From positions 1 through 24,789 of the forward strand of contig DIEQ01000033.1 in the NCBI GenBank assembly GCA_002418705.1: a stretch of DNA of 24,789 nt, in the 5' to 3' direction. Within the stretch, counting starts at the first letter, position 1; the number at the start of each line of letters is the position of its first letter. Shown piece after piece: positions 1 through 7,480 of this stretch. The position numbers and the translations under genes are program-made. The DNA comes from Mageeibacillus sp. UBA5770. Lineage in GTDB: Bacteria > Bacillota_A > Clostridia > Saccharofermentanales > Saccharofermentanaceae. Under the pieces are notes generated by a model. The model made no database searches, was not told the DNA's origin, and saw only the letters and a program-made list of their open reading frames with translations.

Positions 1-119
1 GATCTGGGAGAGAATCGTCCAGTTTTTGCCTGCTGCTAATTGCTATTACTGATCATAAATATTACGGATAATTTTACCTGTTCTTATATATTTCTTATAT
101 ATATTGTATGCAGGTATTG

Positions 120-125
120 TATAAT
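120..125 (+). promoter_or_regulatory. possible -10 element upstream of the PLP enzyme gene
   Basis: A perfect TATAAT lies 21 bases upstream of the TTG start at 147. No good -35 hexamer is present at 16-18 bp spacing; that stretch is an alternating AT run. The call therefore rests on the -10 alone and is weak. Confidence 0.3.
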
Positions 126-132
126 TGATAAC

Positions 133-138
133 AGGAGG
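133..138 (+). promoter_or_regulatory. ribosome binding site deciding a TTG start
   Basis: A perfect AGGAGG is followed 8 nt later by TTG at 147. No ATG in the same frame lies at a plausible distance, so this site fixes the non-ATG start of the PLP enzyme gene. Confidence 0.75.
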
Positions 139-146
139 AACCGGAC

Positions 147-1409
147 TTGTTTTGTATTAATGATTGGCCGGAAGCAATTCGCCAGGCCGTAGTCCGCGCT
201 GATACCGCCTTGCAGAAACAGGAAAAGTATTTAAATGATCTCTTGAACCACAATCATATCAAGGTTCTGAAAGCCTTTCAGACAGAAAAGGTCAACAGTT
301 ATCATTTGCATGGTTCAACAGGATATGGCCTGGGGGACAGCGGCCGGGATACCCTGGATGCTGTTTTTGCCAGAATCCTGGGAGCCGAAGCTGCGCTTGT
401 CCGAGGACAATTTGTCTCCGGGACTCACGCTATTGCCTGTGCCTTATATGGCATTCTGCGTCCCGGTGACCACCTGCTATCGGTCAGCGGCCAGCCTTAT
501 GATACGCTGGAGGAAGTCATTGGTTTGCGGGGAAACGGTCAGGGCAGCCTTAAAGACCTGGGAATTGACTTTGACCTGGTCGACCTTGATCAAGAAGGAA
601 AACTGCAGTATGATCTGATTCAAAAAGCAATTACTCCTCAAACACGCCTGCTGCTTGTTCAGCGCTCCTGCGGCTATTCCTGGAGAGATTCTCTCTCGAT
701 TGCCAGCATGGCTGAACTGGCGGCCTTTGTGAAGAAAAAATTCCCCGGCCTGCTGATCTTCGTTGATAACTGTTATGGAGAACTGGTGGAAAAGCAGGAA
801 CCCTGTGAGGTCGGCATTGATCTGATTGCCGGATCCCTGATTAAAAATCTGGGTGGCAGCATAGCACCCGGGGGAGGATATATTGCGGGACGAAGCGAGT
901 TGGTAAAACTGGCGGCCCAACGGCTGACGGCACCTGGCATCGGCGCCGAAATTGGAGCCACCTTCGAATGGCAGCGTTTATTTTATCAAGGCTTGTTTTT
1001 CAGTCCCTTGACAGTAACGGAGGCTTTGAAGGGGGCCATATTTACGGCCGCCTTCTGGGAGTCCCTGGACTACGAAGTCTATCCCCGGCCGGAATCCCGG
1101 CGCAGTGATCTGATACAGGCTGTAAAATTAGGTACGCGGGAAAAATTGATTGCTTTCTGCCAGGGCCTGCAGAAAGGGACTCCCCTTGATGCCCATGTAA
1201 TGCCAATCCCCGGGGAAATGCCCGGTTATCAGAATGAGGTTATCATGGCCGGAGGAACCTTTATTCAGGGAGCAACCAGCGAATTTTCCGCAGACGGCCC
1301 TCTGCGCGAGCCATATGTTGCCTATCAGCAGGGCGGCATTTCCCATACTTACGTTAAAATAGGCAATATCTCCGCCGCCTTAAACCTTTATGCTGAAAAT
1401 CTGTTATAG
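147..1409 (+). CDS. PLP-dependent methionine gamma-lyase family / aluminium resistance protein (YnbB-like)
   Basis: A 420-residue fold-type I PLP enzyme of the family annotated as aluminium resistance protein or methionine gamma-lyase-like protein (YnbB in Bacillus). Such enzymes are thought to act on sulfur amino acids in the cytosol, but the physiological substrate is unclear. Visible features are the N-terminal YHLHGSTGYGLGDSGRDTLD segment (residues 52-71), the cofactor-ring aspartate in VDNCYGE (D207) and the Schiff-base lysine in AGSLIKNLGG (K233), followed by a Gly-rich APGGGYIAGR. The length is normal for the family. The start is TTG, set by AGGAGG 8 nt upstream. It lies in the same direction as lepB, 93 bp ahead, with no obvious terminator between. 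The family assignment is firm; the reaction is not established. Confidence 0.9.
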   Translation: MFCINDWPEAIRQAVVRADTALQKQEKYLNDLLNHNHIKVLKAFQTEKVNSYHLHGSTGYGLGDSGRDTLDAVFARILGAEAALVRGQFVSGTHAIACALYGILRPGDHLLSVSGQPYDTLEEVIGLRGNGQGSLKDLGIDFDLVDLDQEGKLQYDLIQKAITPQTRLLLVQRSCGYSWRDSLSIASMAELAAFVKKKFPGLLIFVDNCYGELVEKQEPCEVGIDLIAGSLIKNLGGSIAPGGGYIAGRSELVKLAAQRLTAPGIGAEIGATFEWQRLFYQGLFFSPLTVTEALKGAIFTAAFWESLDYEVYPRPESRRSDLIQAVKLGTREKLIAFCQGLQKGTPLDAHVMPIPGEMPGYQNEVIMAGGTFIQGATSEFSADGPLREPYVAYQQGGISHTYVKIGNISAALNLYAENLL

Positions 1410-1443
1410 TTACTTAAAGAAAAACTTTAAATTGCTCAGAAAA

Positions 1444-1475
1444 TTATTAAGATGATTATTTATTAAGATGATTAT
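1444..1475 (+). repeat. 16-bp perfect tandem duplication
   Basis: The unit TTATTAAGATGATTAT occurs at 1444-1459 and again directly at 1460-1475, between the PLP enzyme gene and lepB. It probably arose by replication slippage. It lies just 5' of the lepB ribosome binding site (GAGGTG at 1492-1497). Confidence 0.9.
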
Positions 1476-1502
1476 ATCGAGAAAAAATAGCGAGGTGAAA
1501 AC

Positions 1503-2045
1503 ATGGAGGAAAAGGCTAAAAAAAGTACAGGAAGAATAATATGGGAAGTCGTCGAGATAGTTGCAGTAGCTTTTGTGCTGTCCTGGGTTTTAAGAACATT
1601 CGTTGTGGAAGCAAGGGTCATTCCTACAGGCTCTATGCTGCCAACGATACAACTGCAGGATCGGGTATTTGTAGATAAAATTTTCTTCAAATATTTTGAC
1701 GAAATCCGTCAAGGGGATATCATCGTTTTTCATCCGCCTCCGGCAGCTCATTCCAGTGAAGATTTTATTAAAAGAGTCATAGGCTTGCCGGGTGACACGG
1801 TTGAGATCAAAAACCATATTGTTATTGTTAACGGAGAAAAACTGAACGAGCCTTACCTGCTGGAACAGCCGGATGATGATTTTCCAGCTCTGAAAGTACC
1901 CTCTGATTCACTTTTTGTTATGGGTGACAATCGGAATAACAGCGCAGATTCCCGGGAATGGGGTTTATTGCCTCTCGAGAATGTTACCGGGCGAACACTT
2001 TTCCGTTACTGGCCCCTTAACAGTATCAGCGTACTCGCCCGTTAG
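1503..2045 (+). CDS. lepB: Signal peptidase I
   Basis: Membrane-anchored serine protease that removes signal peptides from Sec- and Tat-exported preproteins on the outer face of the cytoplasmic membrane. The 180 residues show one N-terminal membrane helix (about 13-31), the catalytic serine in the PTGSMLPT box (S44), the general-base lysine in FIKRVIGLPGD (K90) and the conserved GDNRNNSADSR box (141-151). This gives the Ser/Lys dyad and all S26 family boxes. Length and the single TM segment fit the Gram-positive SipS type. The start is ATG with GAGGTG 5 nt upstream. It stands between the PLP enzyme gene and ddl in the same direction; no functional link to either is evident. Confidence 0.97.
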   Translation: MEEKAKKSTGRIIWEVVEIVAVAFVLSWVLRTFVVEARVIPTGSMLPTIQLQDRVFVDKIFFKYFDEIRQGDIIVFHPPPAAHSSEDFIKRVIGLPGDTVEIKNHIVIVNGEKLNEPYLLEQPDDDFPALKVPSDSLFVMGDNRNNSADSREWGLLPLENVTGRTLFRYWPLNSISVLAR

Positions 2046-2159
2046 AGAAAACCTCTGCCTAATTTTGCTGTAACCCCAATTACAATATTTTTAACCATGT
2101 TAATTACAGAAACTATTAGCTTGAATTATAAATTATATGTAATGATGGGAGAATTATTC

Positions 2160-3239
2160 ATGGAAAATGCTAAATTAAAGGTCGTCATGCTTTTTGGCGG
2201 CCGTTCCGGAGAACACAAGGTCTCCTTAAATTCGGCAAAATCAGTGCTGCAGGCAATCGATCCTGGCCGTTACACAGTACAAACAGTCGGAATATCCCAG
2301 GAAGGCCGCTGGTACTGGGGAGCCCAGCCCGACGATTTGTTAGCCGGTGATTTCCCGGCTTCAGGTGCGTTCCCCCTCGTCACTTTAGTCCACGACCCCA
2401 GCAACCCGCATTTCATTGCCTTGGATGGAACTTCACTGGCAGATGGCGGCAAATTTGATCTTGTTTTTCCCGTTCTTCATGGCCCCAATGGGGAAGACGG
2501 CACCCTGCAGGGCTTGCTGGAACTGGCCGATGTAGCCTATGTCGGTTCCGGTGTTTTGGGATCTTCTCTGGGCATGGACAAGGACCGCATGAAAGCCGTA
2601 TTTGCTCACGCCGGCTTGCCTCAGGCTGATTATATATCCTTTCTGCGTTCAGAGTTCCAAAAGTCTCCCGTGGCCTGCGTCCGGAAGGTGGAACAAACCT
2701 TGGGCTATCCCTGTTTTGTCAAGCCAGCCAACCTGGGTTCCAGTGTAGGAATTTCCAAAGCTCATGACAAAGGCGAGCTCATGGAAGCATTTAACATTGC
2801 TTTTGCCTATGACCGTAAAGCAGTTGTTGAACAAAACATTTCCGGACGGGAAATAGAGATCGCTGTTCTGGGCAATGATCATCCGGAGGCCTCAGTGCCG
2901 GGCGAAATATTGCCGGTCAATGAATTTTATGATTATGAAGCCAAATATACCAGCACGGAATCAAAACTGATCATTCCGGCAGAATTACCCCTGGATCTCA
3001 GCAGCCAGTTAAGAAAGATGGCTATTCAAGGTTTTCTTGCTGTGGGAGCATCAGGCTTAAGCAGGGTAGATTTTTTTGTCACAGCTGACAATAAACCCTA
3101 TATTAATGAAATCAATACCTTGCCCGGATTTACCCAAATATCTATGTATCCTAAACTTTGGGATAATACCGGGGTCAAGTATCCTGAACTTATTGACCGT
3201 CTGATTGCTTTGGCCCTGGAAAGATACCGGGACAAATAA
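2160..3239 (+). CDS. ddl: D-alanine--D-alanine ligase
   Basis: ATP-grasp ligase that joins two D-alanines for peptidoglycan precursor synthesis in the cytosol. Diagnostic segments seen are FGGRSGEHKVSLNSA near the N-terminus, VFPVLHGPNGEDGTLQG, the ATP-grasp strand CFVKPANLGSSVGISKA, GREIEIAVLG, and the C-terminal INEINTLPGFTQISMYP. The omega-loop reads FYDYEAKY with tyrosine, as in D-Ala-D-Ala ligases and unlike VanA-type D-Ala-D-Lac ligases. I chose ATG 2160 (359 aa) because GGGAG at 2147-2151 sits 8 nt before it and the protein then begins just ahead of the first beta strand. An in-frame ATG at 2097 would add 21 unconserved-looking residues without a ribosome site. Confidence 0.96.
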   Translation: MENAKLKVVMLFGGRSGEHKVSLNSAKSVLQAIDPGRYTVQTVGISQEGRWYWGAQPDDLLAGDFPASGAFPLVTLVHDPSNPHFIALDGTSLADGGKFDLVFPVLHGPNGEDGTLQGLLELADVAYVGSGVLGSSLGMDKDRMKAVFAHAGLPQADYISFLRSEFQKSPVACVRKVEQTLGYPCFVKPANLGSSVGISKAHDKGELMEAFNIAFAYDRKAVVEQNISGREIEIAVLGNDHPEASVPGEILPVNEFYDYEAKYTSTESKLIIPAELPLDLSSQLRKMAIQGFLAVGASGLSRVDFFVTADNKPYINEINTLPGFTQISMYPKLWDNTGVKYPELIDRLIALALERYRDK

Positions 3240-3269
3240 GACCATATGATACCAGTGATCGGGTTCCAG

Positions 3270-3309
3270 GTTCCTAATTCCGCTTAGTTCCTAATTCCGC
3301 TTAGCGGAA
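3270..3309 (+). repeat. 17-bp tandem duplication ending in a 15-bp palindrome
   Basis: GTTCCTAATTCCGCTTA occurs at 3270-3286 and again directly at 3287-3303. The end of the second copy forms the perfect inverted repeat TTCCGC-TTA-GCGGAA (3295-3309). No T-run follows on the plus strand, so it is not a typical terminator. It precedes the small gene at 3343 and could be an operator or simply slippage. Confidence 0.75.
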
Positions 3310-3342
3310 GTTAAAATACAATAAAAAAAGGGAGTGGATAAA

Positions 3343-3627
3343 ATGAATCTGCACGAGTTAACCGGCTTTGAAAGCGGTGTGGTTGTGTTTAAGGAAAGCG
3401 GCGAAGCCTATATAGCAAACTGGTCTGGTTTCGAGGGAATCCCGCGCAAGTTCGCCAATGCCCTTTTTGGCCTGGATAATGGTAATGATATCCAGGAGAC
3501 GGAGAACGATGAGTTTGACGACATTGCGGTCGAAATTGCTGTTGCCAATTCGCCAAAGAACTATACCATTAACGGAAGATATGAAAACGATGAAGTCATA
3601 ATTATTACCTTCAAAGGTTGGGAGTAA
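3343..3627 (+). CDS. Hypothetical acidic protein, 94 aa
   Basis: I do not recognise this protein. It is short, acidic and apparently soluble, with no signal peptide or membrane segment. It has two parts: an N-terminal segment with a FESGVVVFKESGEAYIANW motif, and a C-terminal half with alternating hydrophobics that looks like beta strands (IAVEIAVAN, then EVIIITFKGWE at the end). A good ribosome site, GGAG at 3331-3334, lies 8 nt before ATG 3343. A GTG three codons earlier overlaps that site and is unlikely. It lies 103 bp after ddl, with the tandem repeat and palindrome between them, so it may have its own promoter. Confidence 0.6.
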   Translation: MNLHELTGFESGVVVFKESGEAYIANWSGFEGIPRKFANALFGLDNGNDIQETENDEFDDIAVEIAVANSPKNYTINGRYENDEVIIITFKGWE

Positions 3628-3767
3628 AGATAACTGGATAAATCAGCGACAACCGCTAATCGATCATATTGATAGACAATCAGTATTAACCAGTATTAAC
3701 GAGATGATGAGATGAATTGAATTAAATTAAGAAAAAAACAGGGTTTATAATAAAAAGGTTATAATTA
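3628..3767. other. AT-rich intergenic gap with a 10-bp tandem repeat
   Basis: No coding signal is seen. CAGTATTAAC is duplicated directly at 3681-3690 and 3691-3700, followed by an A/T-rich purine-biased run. No clear terminator hairpin was found. Confidence 0.6.
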
Positions 3768-3935
3768 TTAAGCGGCCCATAAACTTTGCCAGAGCACTGC
3801 AATTAAGGTTGCGGTGAGAAGGCAGGGCAGATAAGCCGCTTCTATTTTATTATATTGAGTCCCATAATAAAGATTATGTAAAGTTGTAAGAAGATTCATA
3901 AAGATGACAAGAGTTATCTGTCCCCAGGAATTATT
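3768..3935 (-). pseudogene. C-terminal remnant of a membrane protein
   Basis: On the minus strand an uninterrupted frame runs from an upstream stop at 3936-3938 to TAA at 3768-3770 and encodes about 55 residues. It includes WGQITLVIFMNLLTTLHNLY, a polar turn (GTQYNKIEAAYLP) and a second hydrophobic helix (CLLTATLIAVLWQSLWAA). There is no start codon or ribosome site. It looks like the last two transmembrane helices of an integral membrane protein whose 5' part has been removed. I cannot name the family. It sits exactly between the native plus-strand genes and the accessory block, so it plausibly marks the insertion boundary. Confidence 0.55.
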
Positions 3936-3980
3936 TTATACTTTAAGATGCTAATTACAATTATGGAGGATTAATCAATA

Positions 3981-4370
3981 TCATCTCCATACATTTTGAC
4001 TAATCCATTTTTCTAATGAATCTTTTCTCTTAGCAATAACATTAATGCTTAGCTCTGAAATATACGCACTTGTGCTATCAGTAATTTTAACTGCTACCAC
4101 GGGCTTTCCTATACTGATCGCAAATTTAATTTCATCAAGTGACATCCCTGCATTATTGGCTGGTCGATTTGAGCATATCACGACGCTAGCGTATCTAATT
4201 TGCTTTTGAATCTGCGGATCAACATTGTATCTCCTATCAACACTATCAAATGGTGAACTACTTGGTACAGAATAATCTCTAACACTAAATTTTGTCCGAT
4301 CCAATAAAGCACTAATATCAGCGTAATCTTTGTTATTCCATCGATGTGGTATAAATACATTAATCTTCAT
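3981..4370 (-). CDS. TIR-like domain protein (MTH538/ThsB-like), putative Thoeris signal generator
   Basis: A 129-aa single-domain protein with a flavodoxin-like TIR pattern: MKINVFIPHRW (beta A), a loop with RDYSVPSSSPFDSVDRR, then QIQKQIRYASVVICSN and SLDEIKFAISIGKPVVAVK, and a final IAKRKDSLEKWI helix. The SxxE-type helix before the gKPvvaV strand is where TIR enzymes carry their catalytic glutamate. This matches the MTH538 TIR-like family, which includes Thoeris ThsB proteins that make cyclic ADP-ribose-type signals from NAD+ on infection. I chose ATG 4370 because AGGAGG (4376-4381) precedes it by 5 nt. The upstream caspase gene ends at 4391, so the two are an operon. The nucleotide composition looks more AT-rich by eye than the restriction genes. 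The family call is fairly sure; the signal molecule is inferred. Confidence 0.75.
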   Translation of the reverse strand: MKINVFIPHRWNNKDYADISALLDRTKFSVRDYSVPSSSPFDSVDRRYNVDPQIQKQIRYASVVICSNRPANNAGMSLDEIKFAISIGKPVVAVKITDSTSAYISELSINVIAKRKDSLEKWISQNVWR

Positions 4371-4390
4371 TCTTTCCTCCTCGTACAATC

Positions 4391-5350
4391 CTAAAATCTA
4401 GTATCTTTAGATAATTTCCAATAATGTAATCCAAGAGCTGTCAATTTGCATGACTTACTCTTCATTGCAGCAAAATACATATGTTCTTCGTCTACAGGTT
4501 CAATAAGTCCAACACTTTCAAATAACTGAAGTTCTTTAAACACATTTACATTTTCTTGATTTGTATATGGTTCTAACACTTCATGCTCATACTCCGGACT
4601 GTTTGTAAATTCAAATGAAGGATCTAGTCTAAATTCATCACTTGGAGAATTGAAATACTGGCCTAGTTTACGCAAAATGCTTTTAGGGACTCTTGGCTCT
4701 ATATCACGGACCGAAATGAAATGTGAGATATTAGTCTTGAAAACCGGACGTTGTTGCCATGCTCCTAAGGACTGATCAATAAAAGCATATATTCCTGCTG
4801 GTGTAATTTTCCCGGTTACATCTGCTGCACTTCCTCTTAATCCTTGCAGAAATAAGCTTGTGAAAATACCTTGTCCATTGCTTTCCGTAGCTACTTCATC
4901 TCTTGAACTAGCGGTCATAATCGTAACACCTTCACCAAGCGTAGATTCATTACTTTGTATAACAGGTGACTCACCAAATTTCCCTGAATAGCAGCAGTCT
5001 AAAATAATTATCTTATTTTTACATTTAGATTTATTCGCATATCCTAGAACCTCACTCATAAGTACACCTGAGTCTTTGCCCTTATAATCAGGTGTTACAA
5101 GATGACCATAATCACTTCCATGGCCCGAAAAATACAACAATGAAGCATCTGCATCGCCACTAAATAAGCTTTCAAGCAAATCCAAAAATCCAGCTTTTGT
5201 TTTTACATTAAGTTTTAATGAAACATCAAAATTTGGCGCACCATCACCATTTGTTTTTAATAGCTCAGCTACCGCACTAGCATCGTTTACACAACCTTGT
5301 AACGGTGCATTGGGATACTCATCAATACCAATTATTAACGCCTTTTTCAA
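4391..5350 (-). CDS. Caspase-like (peptidase C14) protease, putative type IV Thoeris effector
   Basis: A 319-aa caspase-fold protease. The N-terminal domain opens with KKALIIGIDEYPNAPLQGCVND, the classic first strand and loop of metacaspases. The catalytic His is in LLYFSGHGSDYGHL (H77) and the catalytic Cys in ILDCCYSGKFG (C120), so the dyad is intact. After about residue 215 there is a second domain with a winged-helix look (FKELQLFESVGLIEP ... LTALGLHYWKL) that could be a ligand sensor. The TTG start at 5350 is preceded by AGAGGTGA. The TIR-like gene begins 20 nt after its stop. A TIR protein paired with a caspase-like protease is the composition of type IV Thoeris, in which a TIR-made nucleotide signal unleashes the protease. 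The role here is inferred from that pairing. Confidence 0.8.
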   Translation of the reverse strand: MKKALIIGIDEYPNAPLQGCVNDASAVAELLKTNGDGAPNFDVSLKLNVKTKAGFLDLLESLFSGDADASLLYFSGHGSDYGHLVTPDYKGKDSGVLMSEVLGYANKSKCKNKIIILDCCYSGKFGESPVIQSNESTLGEGVTIMTASSRDEVATESNGQGIFTSLFLQGLRGSAADVTGKITPAGIYAFIDQSLGAWQQRPVFKTNISHFISVRDIEPRVPKSILRKLGQYFNSPSDEFRLDPSFEFTNSPEYEHEVLEPYTNQENVNVFKELQLFESVGLIEPVDEEHMYFAAMKSKSCKLTALGLHYWKLSKDTRF

Positions 5351-5354
5351 AAAA

Positions 5355-5362
5355 TCACCTCT
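5355..5362 (-). promoter_or_regulatory. ribosome binding site deciding a TTG start
   Basis: On the minus strand AGAGGTGA lies just before TTG at 5350. This gives the caspase-like protein the expected N-terminal strand (KKALIIGID) directly at its start. Confidence 0.65.
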
Positions 5363-5423
5363 TTCGTATAAACTTATTTTCTTATTATCACGCTTCTCCT
5401 CTTAGCGCTTAAAAACGCCTTTT

Positions 5424-7466
5424 CTAATCAACATCCTGCAAACGGAACGCCTGCTCGATAATAGCCATCACGTCATCCAAAAAGGTGTTGAAGTCATAAT
5501 ACAATTCAACTTCACCGTTCCCAAGGTGCCCAACGCCGGAGACATCCCTGCATATCCCCTTGGGATCAGCGACCTCGTTAAAATGCATATTTACCCATAG
5601 ATGTAAGCGCGTCTTTTGCAGCTCGATATCGACAAAATTTGTATCGACTTTATACGCAATATAGTCGTTATTAAAAACGCGGTTAATCGTTGTCCCGAGG
5701 TTCTTTATTCTGCCGTCTAATATCTCGAATAGCGTCTTTGTGGTCGGGTTGTAATACTTATAATCCTCAAGCCTGCGTTCCGGTTCTGGTTCGGGTCGAT
5801 ACGGCTTCATTTCGTCATCGGATAACTGCGGAAATGGCCAGACTTTCATTGCCAGTTCTGCAAGCCTTTTGGCGCGTTCATTTATCTGCGCCTCTCCCCA
5901 TGCTGACTGTTCAACGATATACTCATTAAGCTTAAGTGCGCTTTGCCTGTAACCCTGCGCCATCGTAAGTTTTTCGCTGAAAGACTTATTTGACAATGAC
6001 GAGTTATCTGCCCAGTGTGCAAGGGTCAGGTTGCCGATGGTATGCAGTAGTTCTTTTTGTATCGGTCCCCACTCGGCCTGCTTAGGTTTCTGCGGGAAAA
6101 CATGTTCAACCGACAGGTCATCCAGCGACACGATTTTATGCCCGTTCCACGTTTCGAGTTTGCAGAGTATGAAACGGCATATCTTCTTGCTGTAAATATC
6201 TTGGATGACAAACTCATCGGCAAATCGTTTATTATATGGGAATTCCTTTGACGTTTCCTGCAAAATGAAGAACGCCTTTATCGAGTTGAGGTAATCAGTT
6301 TCGTTTATCGAGTTTTTCAAAACCGCAAACATATAGTTCAAGCCTGTTGTACGCATACCACATACTGAACGCCGGAGCGCATAGTTCACGCAGATGGACA
6401 CAATTTCCCGGAGAGTCTCAATCGAAATGACACTATTTGCACAGTCCTCATGTACCTTCATTAAAAACGGGTATGCCACACCTAATCCTATGGTTTTCAG
6501 ATCTATATACAGGGATTTGAGTTCCGCGTCACCGCTTTCCCCAGAATCCATATCGGAGTAGTGCTTGGCAAAAGCCAGAAGGTCTCGGCAGAGTTCCTCC
6601 GTCTTAGCGTTCCAGTAGATGTTCCGATAAGTCTTGAACTCTTTATAAACATCTCGCTGATTTACCAATCTACCGAGTTGCATCGTGAGGTAATCACGGA
6701 AGAAGTTATCCATCAACCTAGCTTGATTTCCATACAAAAAAAGTTCCTCCATTGGTCGCCAGACATTGTTATACACAAGTTCCTGTTTCGCTGAAGGAAG
6801 CCCCATAAGGATGAAGTTCCGAATGAGGTCAGAATCCTTCAAGTCCATACCCGTTGAGTTCAGACTTTCGAAAATTGCCTGCGGGTCGTCGTATTGGCGA
6901 TCAAGAGCAATGTCAACCATCTGGAGTTTTCCGATAGCTTGGTAAATCTCATCGGGCGTAAGGGCACCCTTTGCAATTTGCCCCGAGAAAAAGTTATAGT
7001 TAGCAATAATCCTTGACGCAGAATCCTGACTTGCTACTGTGCCTTCAATCAACATACGTAGTGCCTCTTGGTCGGTCTTTGTGAGCAGAAGTTTATATCT
7101 GTCGCTATTGCGCTTATACGGGTTGATGAGAAGTGTGTCTGTAATTTCAGCAGCGTTGATCTCTGTAGAAGTACTGTGCCTGTTGATAAAATCACGAAGC
7201 GCAATCAACAGAAGTGTTAGCGTGGTAAGTCGTTGTTGCCCATCGATTATCATTGCCTTTGGGAAACCCGCTGCTGACACTTCGTCAATGCGAACTATGG
7301 AACCAACAAAATGCCCCTCGCGGTTTTCCTTCTGCATTGAGACAATGTCTACCCAAAGGCGTTTGCAGTGCTCAATCTCCCAACTATAGACACGCTGATA
7401 AATTGGAATGCTGTATTGCCTTGTCCCATTCATATATTCGAAAATGTTGCTTTTGAATGCGTTCAT
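5424..7466 (-). CDS. GmrSD-like type IV restriction protein (DUF262-DUF1524 fusion with C-terminal DUF5655-like domain)
   Basis: A 680-aa protein of the family typified by GmrSD, a nucleotide-dependent nuclease that cuts DNA with modified (for example glucosylated) cytosine. The N-terminal DUF262 (GmrS/ParB-like NTPase) shows IPIYQRVYSWE (20-30) and MIIDGQQRLTTL (72-83). The C-terminal DUF1524 HNH nuclease shows LSVEHVFPQ (451-459), LLHTIGNLTLAH (473-484) and NSSLSNKSFSEKL (488-500). The last ~110 residues resemble the DUF5655 add-on found in many fused members. I chose ATG 7466 because AAAAGGAG precedes it; longer in-frame starts run back into hsdR. It begins 14 nt after the hsdR stop, so it is the last gene of the restriction operon and complements type I restriction by targeting modified phage DNA. 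Confidence 0.88.
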   Translation of the reverse strand: MNAFKSNIFEYMNGTRQYSIPIYQRVYSWEIEHCKRLWVDIVSMQKENREGHFVGSIVRIDEVSAAGFPKAMIIDGQQRLTTLTLLLIALRDFINRHSTSTEINAAEITDTLLINPYKRNSDRYKLLLTKTDQEALRMLIEGTVASQDSASRIIANYNFFSGQIAKGALTPDEIYQAIGKLQMVDIALDRQYDDPQAIFESLNSTGMDLKDSDLIRNFILMGLPSAKQELVYNNVWRPMEELFLYGNQARLMDNFFRDYLTMQLGRLVNQRDVYKEFKTYRNIYWNAKTEELCRDLLAFAKHYSDMDSGESGDAELKSLYIDLKTIGLGVAYPFLMKVHEDCANSVISIETLREIVSICVNYALRRSVCGMRTTGLNYMFAVLKNSINETDYLNSIKAFFILQETSKEFPYNKRFADEFVIQDIYSKKICRFILCKLETWNGHKIVSLDDLSVEHVFPQKPKQAEWGPIQKELLHTIGNLTLAHWADNSSLSNKSFSEKLTMAQGYRQSALKLNEYIVEQSAWGEAQINERAKRLAELAMKVWPFPQLSDDEMKPYRPEPEPERRLEDYKYYNPTTKTLFEILDGRIKNLGTTINRVFNNDYIAYKVDTNFVDIELQKTRLHLWVNMHFNEVADPKGICRDVSGVGHLGNGEVELYYDFNTFLDDVMAIIEQAFRLQDVD

Positions 7467-7480
7467 TGTATAATCTCCTT

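Noticed and set aside
2097..2159. Upstream ATG extension of ddl
   Set aside because: There is no ribosome site before 2097, while GGGAG is well placed before 2160, where the conserved Ddl N-terminus begins.
3270..3309. Terminator for ddl
   Set aside because: The palindrome TTCCGC-TTA-GCGGAA has a short stem and is not followed by a T-run on the plus strand.
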